A DNA stretch of 25,457 nucleotides. Source: JBIOYL01 sp044870185. GTDB lineage: Bacteria > Actinomycetota > CALGFH01. The position numbers and the translations under genes are program-made. Below are positions 8,331 through 15,559 of this stretch, piece by piece. The number at the start of each line of letters is the position of its first letter. The first letter of the stretch is position 1. The notes below the pieces were generated by a model. The model did not search any database. It was not told the origin of the DNA and saw only the letters and a program-made list of their open reading frames with translations. The stretch spans positions 1 through 25,457 of the forward strand of contig JBIOYL010000337.1 of assembly GCA_044870185.1 (NCBI GenBank), given 5' to 3'.

Positions 8331-9280
8331 TCATCCGAGTGGGCAGACCGGCGTGCCGGCGACCCGGACCAGCGGGCCGGCCAAGGCGAGCAGCTGCCAG
8401 GCGAGGGGCGCGGCCACCACCACCACGGCGGCCAGCAAGGCGCCCGCCCCGCCCGGAGCGGCCGGTGCGAGCAGACGGCCGATCCGCTCGGCGGCATCCG
8501 GCCCACCGGCGCCCAACCGGCCGCTGGCGGCAAGGTGGTTGCCAGCCGAGCCAGCGCCGCGGCGACGACCGCCGGTCCCTGGCTGCGCGCGGCGGCGTCG
8601 TCGGCGGCCAGCTCGATCAGCCTGCCCACCGCGATCCGGGCGGCCCTGGCCGCCGGCAGCCACGGAAACCCTGCCCGCAGCGCTTCGGCCGCCAGCACCA
8701 GGCCATGGTGGTGGCCTGCCTGGTGGGCGCGCTCGTGGGCGAGGACGGCGGCGAGCTGCGGCCGGTCCAGGCGGGCCATGGCGGCCGTGGTCACCACCAC
8801 CGGGCCTGGTCGGCCGGCCAGGCACCAGGCCAGCGGCGCGGGATGGTCGAGCACGGTGACGTCGGGCAGTCCGGGCTGGCGGCGGCCGGCCAGATCGAGC
8901 AGCGCGCGATGCTCGCGGGTGACCCGCCGGGCGTGGCTGCCGGCCCGCCAGCCGCCGAACGCGACACCGCCCACGGCGACGGCCACGAGCGCCAGCCCAA
9001 GCAGCGCGCCCGGCGCGCCGCCCGGCGCGTCCAGTGCGCGGCGAAGCGCCATCACGCAGGTCCGCAGCAGGGCCGCCACATCGACCCCGAGCTCGCCGGC
9101 CGGCACCAGCAGCAGCAACCCTGCAAGCAGCAGCGAGCCCACCGCACCGGCCGCCGCGGCCAGCCACAGCCAGGCCACCAGCCGCGGCCAGCGCTCCAGC
9201 CGGCCAAGAGATCCCAGCAGCAGCGGGGCGCCCGCGCCAAGCACGATCCCGGACAGCGCGACGGCCGCCAGGGAGGTCAT
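8331..9280 (-). pseudogene. M56-family (BlaR1/MecR1-like) membrane metallopeptidase, frame disrupted near 8,530
   Basis: The N-terminal part has several membrane helices (about 5-60 and 90-110), then a zinc-peptidase core with HERAH (182-186) and a downstream ELAADD (E223), the HExxH...E signature of M56 peptidases. Such proteins pair with BlaI repressors. From about residue 250 the frame gives low-complexity sequence, while the -1 frame gives the expected end (DAAERIGRLLAPAAP, then a final hydrophobic helix and stop at 8331). One base thus seems missing at about 8,505-8,545. This may be a sequencing indel in a GC-rich stretch, a true mutation, or less likely programmed frameshifting. The start ATG (9280) overlaps the BlaI stop as ATGA, so the two are translationally coupled. 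Unlike classic BlaR1 there is no visible penicillin-binding sensor domain. Confidence 0.8.
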
Positions 9281-9669
9281 CCCGCGCCCTCCTCACCACG
9301 GGACGGACGGCCACGACCCTGCTCGAGGGCGGCCCGGAGCCGCTCGGCGTCGGCGGGTGGGAGCTGCTCGATGAAGCGGAGCAGCACCGCCGCATGGTCG
9401 TCGGCGTCGCCCAGCACCCTTGCCATGAGCACCGCGAGAAAGGCCTCCTGGGATTGGCGGGCCCGATAGGTATGCGCCCGGCCGCTCGGCTCCTTGACCA
9501 GCAGCCCCTTGCGGGCCAGCCGGTCCATGACCGTGAGCACCGTGGTGTAGGCCACCGAGCGGGTCTGCGTCAGCTCGTCGACCACCTGCCGGCCCGTCAC
9601 CGGGCCGTCCTTGGCCCAGACGACCCGCATGACGGCCTGCTCCAGCTCGCCGAAGCCTCGTCGGATCAC
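9277..9669 (-). CDS. BlaI/MecI/CopY-family transcriptional repressor
   Basis: A 130-residue winged-helix repressor. It begins GELEQAVMRVVWAKDGPVTGRQVVDEL, continues with the recognition helix SVAYTTVLTVMDRLARKGLLVKE and wing (GRAHTYRA), and ends in a helical dimerisation region, all typical of this family. These repressors bind TAC..GTA dyads and are inactivated by a partner M56 peptidase or, in the CopY branch, by copper. No Cys pair for copper sensing is visible, so the M56 neighbour is the likelier partner. GTG start at 9669 with GGGAGGGCGGAG upstream; its stop overlaps the peptidase start. It is divergent from tlpA across the site at 9795-9809, suggesting autoregulation. Matching sites elsewhere in the window suggest it governs the whole copper/redox island. 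Confidence 0.93.
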   Translation of the reverse strand: MIRRGFGELEQAVMRVVWAKDGPVTGRQVVDELTQTRSVAYTTVLTVMDRLARKGLLVKEPSGRAHTYRARQSQEAFLAVLMARVLGDADDHAAVLLRFIEQLPPADAERLRAALEQGRGRPSRGEEGAG

Positions 9670-9794
9670 GGGCTCCGCCCTCCCACCGGTCGATGCCGCC
9701 CGGCCGCATCATCGCGCAGCCGGTGCGTGCGCGCATGCGCCTGACGGTCGGCCTCGCTGACCGGGATCCGCTGACCTGGCCCGGGACAGGGTCG

Positions 9795-9809
9795 TATGAC
9801 ACGGCGTAG
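9795..9809. promoter_or_regulatory. Candidate BlaI operator in blaI-tlpA divergent region (TATGACACGGCGTAG)
   Basis: TATGACACGGCGTAG is followed at once by a -10-like TAGTAT (9807-9812), which overlaps it. The TATGACACGGCG...GTAG sequence recurs at 12077-12094. The reverse strand reads CTAC-N5-GTC, close to the CTAC-N5-GTA of the two other sites. The GTAGTATA stretch is shared with the redoxin promoter at 4919-4926. Confidence 0.55.
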
Positions 9810-9812
9810 TAT
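9807..9812 (+). promoter_or_regulatory. -10-like element of tlpA; possibly leaderless transcript
   Basis: TAGTAT lies 12 nt before the tlpA ATG at 9825. A transcript starting about 7 nt downstream would have a leader of only a few bases. There is no Shine-Dalgarno sequence in front of this ATG, so leaderless initiation, common in actinobacteria, is plausible. Confidence 0.4.
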
Positions 9813-9824
9813 ACCTCCTACATC

Positions 9825-10472
9825 ATGTCGGACTCAGAGCGGCGCGTCCTCCAGGACGCCTCCGAGCCACCGGCCGCTGCCTCCAACGGCGCCCGGCGCC
9901 TGGTCCCGCGCCTTGTGCTTGTGGCGTTGCTCGTCGCCGCTGCGGCGGCGGGCGTGCGGGCCATCGCCTCGCGGGTGCACCAGGGCGGGGCGAGCAGCTT
10001 CAGCGTCGCCAACCAGCAGGCAACCGACAGCCAGGTCCGCCACCGGGTCGTCGAGTTCGACGGGAGCCTGCTCGCCGACGGCCGGGCCTGGTCGTCGACC
10101 TCGGCCCACGGCTCGATCCTGGTCGTCAACTACTGGGCCTCCTGGTGCGGGCCGTGCCGGGCCGAACAGCCGAGCCTGACCGCCGTAGCCCGCGCCTACG
10201 GTGCGAACGGCGTGCGGTTCCTCGGCATCAATTTCCGGGACAGCCAGGCCGCCGCAAGGACCTACACGCAGGAGTTCAAGGTCCCCTACCCGTCATTGTT
10301 CGACCCCGCGGCGCTGACCGCGGCCAAGCTGCAGCCGTTCGCTTTGCCGACGACGTTCATCCTCGACCGCGACGGGATGATCGCCTACCAGCTCACCGGC
10401 AAGACCACCGTGCCGATCCTGTCCGCCCGGCTCGACGCGCTGCTGGCCCGTGGGGGCCGGTGGGCCGGGTGA
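9825..10472 (+). CDS. Membrane-anchored TlpA/ResA-like thioredoxin
   Basis: A 215-residue protein with an N-terminal membrane anchor (about 27-48) and an extracytoplasmic thioredoxin domain. The active site is NYWASWCGPCRAEQP (C108, C111) and the cis-proline loop is FALPTTFIL (P175). It probably reduces disulfides of exported copper or cytochrome proteins, receiving electrons from the CcdA-like protein downstream. Its stop TGA overlaps that gene's GTG as GTGA. Promoter and operator sit immediately upstream (9795-9812). It is the second thioredoxin-fold anchor protein in the island; the redoxin at 4992 has the same -10 sequence. Confidence 0.92.
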   Translation: MSDSERRVLQDASEPPAAASNGARRLVPRLVLVALLVAAAAAGVRAIASRVHQGGASSFSVANQQATDSQVRHRVVEFDGSLLADGRAWSSTSAHGSILVVNYWASWCGPCRAEQPSLTAVARAYGANGVRFLGINFRDSQAAARTYTQEFKVPYPSLFDPAALTAAKLQPFALPTTFILDRDGMIAYQLTGKTTVPILSARLDALLARGGRWAG

Positions 10473-11185
10473 GCGCCTTGTTCGTGGTCGCCGCCGCCTT
10501 CCTGGCCGGCCTGGTCAGCTTCTCGTCGCCCTGCTGCCTGCCGCTGCTTCCCGGCTACGTCGCCTACGTCAGCGGGACGGCGAGCGCACCGCAACTCCGG
10601 CGGACGATGGTGGCGGCCGGGCTGTTCACCCTGGGGTTCGGTGCCACGTTCACCGCGCTCGGGGCGAGCGCGTCCTGGCTCGGCGCCGCCCTGCTGGGCA
10701 ACCGGTTCCTGCTGGTCCGGGCCGCCGGGGTGGTGGTCGCCGGGATGGGCCTGGCCACCCTGCTCGGGGCCGGCGTGCCCGGGCTTGCCCGGGAGCGGCG
10801 GCTGGTTGCACTGCACCGCCTGCCCAGGGGGCCGGCGTTCGCCGTGCCGCTTGGGGCGGCGTTCGCGCTCGGCTGGACCCCCTGCATCGGCCCGGTGCTG
10901 GCCGGGTTGCTGGCCGCGGCGGCCGCGAGCCAGACCGCCGCCGTCGGCGCGAGCCTGCTCGCCGTCTACGCGGCCGGCCTCGCCCTGCCGTTCCTGCTGC
11001 TTGCCTGGACCGTAGCCCATGGCCGGGCGAGCGGCGGCTGGCTTCGGCGCCACCACCGCGCCCTCACCCGCACTGGGGGAGCCCTGCTGGTGGCCATGGG
11101 GCTCGCCATGATCGCCGGCTGGTGGACGCAACTGTTCGCGCCGCTGCTGCGGCTGTTCGCCCGGGCCGGCTGGCCCCCCATCTAG
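10469..11185 (+). CDS. CcdA/DsbD-like transmembrane thiol-disulfide electron carrier
   Basis: A 238-residue membrane protein with about six spans. The two redox-cysteine motifs of the CcdA family are present: SFSSPCCLPLLPGY (C22, next to an extra C23) and GWTPCIGPV (C139). Members pass electrons from cytoplasmic thioredoxin to extracytoplasmic thioredoxin-like proteins. The GTG start at 10469 overlaps the tlpA stop. The natural partners here are TlpA and possibly the candidate seleno-redoxin at 4992, both with outward-facing domains. The CC pair, where relatives usually have a single Cys, is a small oddity. Confidence 0.92.
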   Translation: MSALFVVAAAFLAGLVSFSSPCCLPLLPGYVAYVSGTASAPQLRRTMVAAGLFTLGFGATFTALGASASWLGAALLGNRFLLVRAAGVVVAGMGLATLLGAGVPGLARERRLVALHRLPRGPAFAVPLGAAFALGWTPCIGPVLAGLLAAAAASQTAAVGASLLAVYAAGLALPFLLLAWTVAHGRASGGWLRRHHRALTRTGGALLVAMGLAMIAGWWTQLFAPLLRLFARAGWPPI

Positions 11186-11211
11186 CGGGGGGCTGAGACT
11201 CCCCTCGGCTG

Positions 11212-11248
11212 CTCGACCTTCCGGGAGGCCGTTTAGCCGGAGGTCGAG
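11212..11248. terminator. Hairpin between convergent ccdA-like and secreted-protein genes
   Basis: CTCGACCTTCCGG (11212-11224) pairs with CCGGAGGTCGAG (11237-11248), a 12-bp stem with one bulged T and a 12-nt loop. It lies 27 nt after the ccdA-like stop and before the end of the convergent gene at 11457. There is no U-tract. Nothing else was recognised in 11186-11456. Confidence 0.55.
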
Positions 11249-11456
11249 GCGGCGTCACGTCCCTGGCCCGCCCGCTCCAGTCGGCGGGTGCTGCCGCTGC
11301 TGGTCACGGCTCGGCGCGGTGGGCGTGGCGACGGACGACTGGCGGCGACGATAGGCGCGCCGGCGGCCGCCCGGCCATCGGGGCCCACCCTGGGTTCGGC
11401 CTGTGGCCGCTACGGACCGGCTCCGAGCGGTGGATTCGGCTTCGGCCTCGGGCGAG

Positions 11457-11960
11457 CTACGAGGTCAGGTGGAAGCGCGCCTTCCCGCCGGTCTTCACCG
11501 TGAACCCCCCGACGGTCGTCCCCTCGACGACCCCGGGTGGGGCGTTGATGGCCGAAGTCACCCTCATCGCAATCCCCGGATGGGGAGCTTCCCCGTTGGG
11601 GAAGTGGGTCACCACCAGCCACAGCACGCCGCCCTGCCGGCCGGGGCTCGGCCCACCGAAGCCGGTGAAGCCGGTGAGCCCGCTCGCCTGCCAGGTCCCC
11701 CGCTCATGCACCGTCCCGTCGGCGTTGACGTGGGTGAACGAGCCGCTCGCCACGATCGTTCCCGCCGCGGGCTCGAAGGTCCCAGACCCGGTCACCCGGA
11801 TGGTGTCCCCCGCGTGTGGGCCGGACGGGGCCAGGGCGGTGTTCGGCCCCATCAGGGTGAACGTGTAGGTCGTCGAACCGGCGGCAGCCGGTACTGCCAA
11901 CGCGAGCGACAGCAGGGCCATCCCCAGGGTGGTCAGGACCGCAAGTCGCCGAGGGCTCAT
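11457..11960 (-). CDS. Secreted protein of unknown function
   Basis: A 167-residue protein with a clear signal peptide (RRLAVLTTLGMALLSLALAVPAAAG, cleavage about residue 28) and a mature part rich in Gly, Thr and beta-strand patterns (TYTFTLMGPNTALAPSG, GDTIRVTGSGTFEP, FTVKTGGKARFHLTS at the end). No Cys and no metal cluster motif are visible, and the family was not recognised. The frame is open to 12074 but ATG 11960 is preferred because the signal peptide begins there and GGGGTGAG lies upstream. The promoter region contains the candidate operator at 12077-12094, so it may belong to the copper/redox regulon. Confidence 0.75.
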   Translation of the reverse strand: MSPRRLAVLTTLGMALLSLALAVPAAAGSTTYTFTLMGPNTALAPSGPHAGDTIRVTGSGTFEPAAGTIVASGSFTHVNADGTVHERGTWQASGLTGFTGFGGPSPGRQGGVLWLVVTHFPNGEAPHPGIAMRVTSAINAPPGVVEGTTVGGFTVKTGGKARFHLTS

Positions 11961-12076
11961 TGTCGGCTCACCCCGCTTCCGGCCGGAGCCAGCCCGGGCA
12001 CGGTTCCGACGGGCCCGGTGCTGGAGCCGGGGGACGGCGGACGCGCTGCGCCCGGCCAAGCTCGCGACCTCCATCT

Positions 12077-12094
12077 TATGACACGGCGTCGTAG
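12077..12094. promoter_or_regulatory. Candidate BlaI operator (TATGACACGGCGTCGTAG) with nested dyads
   Basis: This copy matches 9795-9809 except for three extra bases (CGT). It overlaps an 8-bp inverted repeat, GGCGTCGT (12085-12092) and ACGACGCC (12103-12110), and the small palindrome GTAG-A-CTAC (12091-12099). The minus strand carries a TAGTCT -10-like element here that would drive the secreted-protein gene with a leader of about 110 nt. Confidence 0.5.
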
Positions 12095-12287
12095 ACTACA
12101 CCACGACGCCGTTCTACACGAGCGCCGAAGCGGTCGGCCCTGCCGGAGCATCCCCGGCCGTGCCCCGCGCTTCCGCGACGAGGGCGGCCCGGGGCGGCCG
12201 CCGTGCACGGCCATCTTGGCTTGAGGAGAGCTTGAGCATCACAGGGCTGGAGGCTTGACCTGATGGTCGTACCGTGTCCGTGTCGGT

Positions 12288-12307
12288 GAACGACAAGGAA
12301 CGACAAG
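12288..12307 (+). repeat. Tandem duplication of a 10-bp unit before the SHOCT gene
   Basis: GAACGACAAG occurs twice in direct tandem (12288-12297 and 12298-12307). The second copy forms part of the AAGGAG ribosome-binding site of the gene at 12317; the first copy carries AAGGA. The region upstream (12111-12287) holds a TTGACC -35-like element at 12255-12260 but no convincing -10. Confidence 0.8.
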
Positions 12308-12316
12308 GAGTCGAAG

Positions 12317-12550
12317 ATGATGTATTGGGGCAGTTCGTGGAGCTGGTGGGGCTGGCTGCTGATGACCTTCTCGATGATCGCGTTCTGGGGCCTGGTGATC
12401 TGGGCGGTCGTGGCGCTGTTCCGCCGCTCGGACCGGGAGCGCCCTGAGGTGGCCGACCCCGCGCGGATCCTTGCCGAGCGCTTCGCCCGCGGCGAGATCG
12501 ACGAGGACGAGTACACGCGCCGGCGGCAGCTCCTGCGGGCAAGCCGATGA
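12317..12550 (+). CDS. Small membrane protein with SHOCT domain
   Basis: A 77-residue protein with a Trp- and Met-rich N-terminus (MMYWGSSWSWWGW), one membrane span (about 12-36) and a C-terminal SHOCT motif (ARILAERFARGEIDEDEYTRRRQLL, about 48-72). SHOCT segments are short oligomerisation helices often attached to membrane proteins. AAGGAG at 7 nt fixes the start. Its stop overlaps the cupredoxin start as ATGA, so the two products are made together and may interact at the membrane. Confidence 0.9.
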   Translation: MMYWGSSWSWWGWLLMTFSMIAFWGLVIWAVVALFRRSDRERPEVADPARILAERFARGEIDEDEYTRRRQLLRASR

Positions 12551-13122
12551 GCCCGCTGCGCCGGCCGAACCTGCGCCTGGTGGTGGCGGGGACGCTGGCC
12601 GCGGTCGTGCTGGGCGTCGGGTCGACCGTCGCGCTGGCCGCCGCCACGGGTGCCTTCCGCAGCCGGTCGCCCATCGGGGCAGGCTGCATCCCACCCAGGC
12701 TGGCCGGCGTGGTCGTCGACGTGACCCTGGCCGACATGGGCGCAGGCATGATGGGTGGCCCGATGATGGGCGGCGCGTGGCGGGGCACCTCGCGCGTGTT
12801 CGTCAGCCCGGGCGTGGTCCCCGCGGGAATGGTGTCGCTGCGGGTGGTCAACAGCGGCATGCGCACCCATGAGCTGGTCGTGCTGCCCCTGCCGGCCGGG
12901 CAGGCTGCCGGGGCGCGGCCGGTCGGCGCCGACGGCCGGGTCGATGAGACCGGCAGCCTCGGCGAGGCGTCCCGCAGCTGCGGCGCGGGGGCCGGGGACG
13001 GCATCAGCGCCGGCGCGACCGGCTGGGTCACCTTGACCCTCAGGCCTGGCCGCTACGAGCTGGTGTGCAACCTGCCCGGCCACTACGCGGCCGGCATGCA
13101 CGCCGAGCTCGATGTCCGCTGA
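12547..13122 (+). CDS. Membrane-anchored or secreted cupredoxin-like copper protein
   Basis: A 191-residue protein with an N-terminal hydrophobic segment (about 10-33) and a cupredoxin domain at the C-terminus. The probable type-1 copper ligands are H108 (MRTHELVV), C174, H179 and M184 in ELVCNLPGHYAAGM, the C-x4-H-x4-M spacing seen in plastocyanin-like proteins. A Met/Gly-rich stretch (ADMGAGMMGGPMMGG, 63-76) could be an extra copper-binding loop. Probably binds or transfers copper or electrons outside the cell. Starts within the SHOCT stop codon (ATGA). Confidence 0.9.
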   Translation: MSPLRRPNLRLVVAGTLAAVVLGVGSTVALAAATGAFRSRSPIGAGCIPPRLAGVVVDVTLADMGAGMMGGPMMGGAWRGTSRVFVSPGVVPAGMVSLRVVNSGMRTHELVVLPLPAGQAAGARPVGADGRVDETGSLGEASRSCGAGAGDGISAGATGWVTLTLRPGRYELVCNLPGHYAAGMHAELDVR

Positions 13123-13635
13123 GGGGCCTCCTGTGGGCCCTGGTCACGGTGACGAGGCCATGCCCCGGCAGCCGCCGTCACAGGCTCTGCTCTGGCGCCC
13201 ACCAGCGGCACTCGATCTCGACGGGAAGGAACAGACGTTGCGGGCCCGCATCCTGTTCCAGACGGTGGTCGGCCATGACTTCGCCGACGTGCCGGCCGGT
13301 CGCGGCATCGAGCTGGGCACGGTCGACTGATGTGGTGCGGTGACCCATGCCCATGCGCTCAGCGCGAGGCAAAGGCCAACGGTGCCCAGGGTGGGTAGCA
13401 ACGAGCCAGCCTGGGCGCAACGGCGCAGCCCCTCGTCAGGCTGGGCGAGCGGGCCGGGATCGAACGTGGCCGAGCCGCTGTCTTGGCCAGCGCTGCGCGG
13501 CTTGAGCAGCTCGTGCAGCTGGGCGGTCTGGGCGACAAGCGCGGCATCAGGCACAGCGTGCCTATCCACAAGAGGGTGATCAGGTCCGGCAGCGCTGGCC
13601 GCCGCCCGCCTCGACCATGCCTTCGGAGGCCACCA
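13123..13635. other. Region without recognisable gene
   Basis: About 510 nt after the cupredoxin. Several frames are open simply because of high GC, including a 72-codon plus-strand frame at 13112-13330 (ending FQTVVGHDFADVPAGRGIELGTVD) that starts inside the cupredoxin gene. None shows a family motif or good ribosome-binding site. It borders gene fragments on its right and is probably eroded DNA. Confidence 0.5.
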
Positions 13636-13698
13636 GTGAGCGATCTCGCGCCCCTGCTGCAAGGGTTCTTCACCGACAAGCTGCTGCGCCAACGCTCA
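13636..13698 (+). pseudogene. Fragment: N-terminus of a tyrosine recombinase/integrase
   Basis: From a GTG the frame reads VSDLAPLLQGFFTDKLLRQR, which resembles the SAM-like N-terminal domain start of tyrosine site-specific recombinases (LAPLLQ-FFTD-L--QR). The similarity stops after about 21 residues and no catalytic domain follows. This trace of a mobile element may explain the fragmentary state of the neighbourhood. Identification is from memory of the family, without a search. Confidence 0.5.
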
Positions 13699-13703
13699 CC
13701 CTG

Positions 13704-13940
13704 GCCACAGAGGTGGCCGAGACCCACGGCCACCAGCCCTACCGGGTCGACCAGCACACCGTCGGGCTGCGCAACGGCCCGTTTCAGACCCTGGCGCGCC
13801 GAGCCCCAGAGGTCGTCTGCGCGATCAACCGGTCGCTGCTGGAGGGCTGCGCGCGGGCTTGGCGACCGACGCGTCCAGGCGGTCTTCAGGCCCCCGACCC
13901 GGCGCCTGCTGGGTCGAGCTCCGCGCGTCCACGCCAACCC
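13704..13940 (+). pseudogene. Fragment: C-terminal part of an HTH regulator with a degenerate Cys motif
   Basis: The plus strand gives LATEVAETHGHQPYRVDQHTVGLRNGPFQTLARRAPEVVCAINRSLLEG, then in shifted frames GLGDRRVQAV and PRPGACWVELRAS. This order matches the C-terminal sensor half of helix-turn-helix regulators that usually have NCPF, VC and C-VEL cysteines, possibly a metal or Fe-S site. Here NCPF has become NGPF, two frameshifts are present and the DNA-binding N-terminus is missing. Confidence 0.5.
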
Positions 13941-13985
13941 CCCGACGGCCAGTCGGGTGGGTGAACTCGAGGTTCACTCCGGTCC

Positions 13986-14500
13986 GTGCCCGTGCAGCAC
14001 GACCTGTGGGAGGCGCTCAACCGGCCGCCAGGGGGAAGGTCCGCCGCCTTGGTGTCGTTGGGCGGCGGCGACGTCGACCAGGCCTGGCGCGCCACCGAGG
14101 TCGGCGCCAGCGTGGTCCAGGTCGGCTACAACCGCCTGGACCGCACCGCCGAGCAGGGCGTCTTCCAGGCCTGTCTGGACCAGGACCTCGGGGTGGTTGC
14201 CCGGGAGCCCCTGGCCAATGGCTACTTGAGCGGCAAGTATCGGCCGGCGCCTGGGTCACCGCCGGCGACGACTGGCGCTCCCGGGCACGACCCGGTCGAG
14301 GTCCAGCGCAAGCTGGAGCTGGTGGACCAGACCCGGCGGACCGAGCTGCCCGAGGGGGTGGCGATGGCGGCGTGGGCGATCGCCTGGTGCCTGCAACACC
14401 CCGCCGTGGGCTGCGTGGTCGCCGGCTGCAGTCGGTCGAGCAGCTGGAAGCAAACGCGCAGCGGCCACCACGCTGCATCGCCCGGCCGTTCGTCCACCAC
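13986..14500 (+). pseudogene. Fragment: C-terminal half of an aldo/keto reductase
   Basis: The frame shows LWEALNR, then a short out-of-frame stretch (RGKVRRLGV in another frame). It continues with VSLGGGDVDQAWRATEVGAS, VVQVGYNRLDRTAEQGVF, LGVVAREPLANGYLSGKY and AMAAWAIAWCLQHPAVGCVVAG, the substrate/NADP-binding half of aldo/keto reductases. After AGC the expected SVEQLEANA continues in another frame. The N-terminal half with the catalytic Tyr is missing, so it cannot be functional as read. Confidence 0.7.
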
Positions 14501-14531
14501 GATGGTCACGATGGTGGCGGCGGCCGCCGCG

Positions 14532-15470
14532 TCAGGCCAGTCGCAGGCGGGCCCCGTCCAGCACCTGCTCGATGAGCCACTGCGCCTGCGCGAACCACTC
14601 CGGGTCGGCTTCATAGGCCCAGCCGAGCACGTCCAGGCAGTGCTCGAGCTGGTAGAAGGCGAACCGCTCGGGCGCGTCGGCGTCCAGCTGGCCCTGCTCC
14701 AGGTAGCCGGCCACAAACGACCGGACGATCCGCGAGTCCAGGCCGTGGTCGGCGGTCCATAGGAAGTCCTCCACCGGATCGCCGGGGGCAGCCGACTCGA
14801 AGTCGAACACCGCCACCACTCCCAGATGGCCATCGGCGGTGGGGCCGACCGCGACGTTGCTGCTGCCGTAGTCGCCGTGCAGCAGCCGTGGGCGCAGCCA
14901 GTCGGCCTCGCGGATGGCCGGCTCGAGCCGGTCCAGCTCCCGGTCGGCGCGACGCAACAGCGCACCTGGGACGCAGTCGAGCCCGGCCGCCTGGGCCCGC
15001 ACGGCCCCGGCTCGGGGCAGCACGTGCGCGGCCAGCGTGGCGGGCCCGGCGGCGTCCCAGGCGCCAAAGCTGGGGAACCCGCCGAGGGCGTGCAGGGTGG
15101 GCAGCCAGCGGCCCAGCGCGCGGTGAAACTCCCAACCGTCTGGGGTGTCCAGCTCGGCCCGGGTCGGCCGGACGTGGTCGGCGACGATCCTGGTCTCCAG
15201 GGTCCACGGTATGCCGCTTGGCAGCACGCCGTGGCCGAGCAGCCGCGGCACCGGCAGGCCACGGCCGGCCAGGAACCGTAGCGCGGCGACCTTGCGCGCC
15301 TGCCTGGCTGTGCCGTCGCGCAGGTAGGCCTTGAAGATGGCCTCCTCGTCCACGGCGAAGACCTGGTTGCGGTGCTTTGCTTCGAGCAGCCGGGCCGAGG
15401 CCGCGGGGCCGAGCAGGGGGCGTGTGACCGCCTCGACCTCGTCGGTAGTCAGCGGGTAGCGGTGATCCAT
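14532..15470 (-). CDS. Aminoglycoside phosphotransferase (APH)-family kinase-like protein
   Basis: A 312-residue protein with the APH/choline-kinase fold. A nucleotide-binding Lys in AIFKAY (K47), the catalytic loop LLHGDYGSSN (HGD 198-200, N205) and the metal-binding VFDFESAAPGDP (D223) are all present, so it is probably active. The substrate is unknown; many chromosomal APH-like proteins phosphorylate small metabolites and are not antibiotic-resistance enzymes. It is the only apparently intact gene between 13.1 and 16.9 kb. The ribosome-binding site (GGCGGTGATG) is weak. The convergent plus-strand reductase fragment ends just beyond its stop. Confidence 0.9.
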   Translation of the reverse strand: MDHRYPLTTDEVEAVTRPLLGPAASARLLEAKHRNQVFAVDEEAIFKAYLRDGTARQARKVAALRFLAGRGLPVPRLLGHGVLPSGIPWTLETRIVADHVRPTRAELDTPDGWEFHRALGRWLPTLHALGGFPSFGAWDAAGPATLAAHVLPRAGAVRAQAAGLDCVPGALLRRADRELDRLEPAIREADWLRPRLLHGDYGSSNVAVGPTADGHLGVVAVFDFESAAPGDPVEDFLWTADHGLDSRIVRSFVAGYLEQGQLDADAPERFAFYQLEHCLDVLGWAYEADPEWFAQAQWLIEQVLDGARLRLA

Positions 15471-15559
15471 CAGGCATCACCGCCGCAGCGTACGCCCTGG
15501 CTGCCCCTGAGGTTCTGGTTGCTGTTGCTGGAGCGGGCCGAGCTCGAAGCAGCAACGCA

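Noticed and set aside
8500..8550. Programmed -1 frameshift signal in the M56 gene
   Set aside because: No X-XXY-YYZ slippery heptamer in frame was found; a single missing base is simpler.
5633..9469. Plus-strand open frame of 1278 codons opposite copCD, the M56 peptidase and blaI
   Set aside because: Low-complexity Arg/Pro/Gly/Gln composition and no family motif; it is the antisense of well-supported genes and is open because of GC bias.
13112..13330. 72-codon frame after the cupredoxin as a gene
   Set aside because: Starts inside the cupredoxin gene, has no ribosome-binding site of its own and no recognisable motif.
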